A DNA stretch of 6,556 nt from Pseudomonadota bacterium. Lineage in GTDB: Bacteria > Pseudomonadota > Alphaproteobacteria > Rhizobiales > Hyphomicrobiaceae. Both the position numbers and the translations under genes were made by a program. Of this stretch, positions 6,271 to 6,556 are shown one piece after another. Location of the stretch: positions 1-6,556 of the forward strand of contig JAEVZQ010000024.1 in the NCBI GenBank assembly GCA_023392135.1, given 5' to 3'. Each line of letters starts with the position of its first letter. Positions within the stretch are counted from its first letter, which is position 1. The notes below the pieces were generated by a model. It saw only the letters and a program-made list of their open reading frames with translations. It was not told the origin of the DNA and searched no databases.

Positions 6271-6556
6271 CAGTGGCTCCCGACCATGTCACTGATGGAA
6301 TACTCGTCGCTCGGCATTGCGACGAGGCTCCAGCCGATGCGAACGCACACCAGCAGCACCAGCCCCGCAAGCAGAAAGCGGAGATGCTCACCCTTCAGCT
6401 TCTGACCTGCTGCGACACCCAGCTGCGCGCCGACGACGCCGCCGATCATCAGGAGCAGCGCCAGTGTCACATCGACCGACTTGTTCTGCGTTGCGTGCAG
6501 AACTGTCGTGAACCCTGTCACGAAAACGATCTGGAACAGCGAGGTGCCGACGACGA
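6270..6556 (-). CDS. TauE/SafE (TSUP) family permease, C-terminal fragment
   Basis: Only the last 94 residues are in the window; the 5' end lies beyond the right edge, and the frame is open to base 6556. The segment has three hydrophobic helices, near visible residues 1-20, 30-50 and 60-82. Characteristic sequence includes VVGTSLFQIVF, the LLLMIGGVVGAQLG helix and GQKLKGEHLRFLLAGLVLL, as in COG0730 permeases. TSUP proteins are inner-membrane carriers associated with export or uptake of sulfite, sulfoacetate, taurine-derived or other small organic anions. Substrate cannot be read from this fragment. The stop codon TGA shares one base with the start of the TIGR02186-family gene, showing tight coupling of the pair. 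An internal GTG at 6521 is not the true start, because the conserved helix continues upstream of it. Confidence 0.88.
   Translation of the reverse strand, partial: VVGTSLFQIVFVTGFTTVLHATQNKSVDVTLALLLMIGGVVGAQLGVAAGQKLKGEHLRFLLAGLVLLVCVRIGWSLVAMPSDEYSISDMVGSH

Noticed and set aside
5428..6405. A 325-codon plus-strand frame opposite the TIGR02186 gene
   Set aside because: It has low-complexity Arg/His/Asp-rich composition and crosses the overlap of two recognised minus-strand genes. It is best explained as a shadow of GC-rich codon bias.

Overview
The window is GC-rich and densely coded, with six protein genes and little intergenic space. Gene content and composition suggest an alphaproteobacterial chromosome, probably Hyphomicrobiales (Rhizobiales) or a relative. 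The main support is the alphaproteobacterial TIGR02186-type membrane protein next to a TauE/SafE permease, together with the form of RuvX. This is a judgement from recognised protein motifs; no search was run.

Layout from left to right. Bases 1-1468 (minus strand) hold most of an AidB-type acyl-CoA dehydrogenase whose C-terminus lies off the left edge. An 80-base gap separates it from ruvX (1549-2055, minus), so ruvX is followed by aidB on the same strand. A 100-base divergent intergenic region with a good -10 hexamer separates ruvX from a UPF0173 metallo-beta-lactamase-fold hydrolase (2156-2845, plus). A leader of about 134 bases, rich in inverted repeats, precedes a 776-residue polytopic membrane protein with a C-terminal spermidine-synthase-like domain (2980-5310, plus). 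After only 18 bases come two convergent minus-strand genes: the TIGR02186-family protein (5329-6270) and, translationally coupled upstream of it, the C-terminal end of a TauE/SafE (TSUP) permease that runs off the right edge.

Functionally these are mostly separate units: DNA maintenance and alkylation response (ruvX, aidB), an uncharacterised metallohydrolase, a membrane-anchored SAM-fold enzyme of unknown substrate, and a permease plus periplasmic-facing partner probably handling a small anion such as a sulfur compound. Nothing looks like a phage, insertion sequence, CRISPR array, tRNA or rRNA. The parts most worth a second look are the structured leader with a candidate 25-codon ORF overlapping the synthase-like gene, the non-canonical active-site motif of that gene, and the TIGR02186/TSUP pair with its proline-rich linker.
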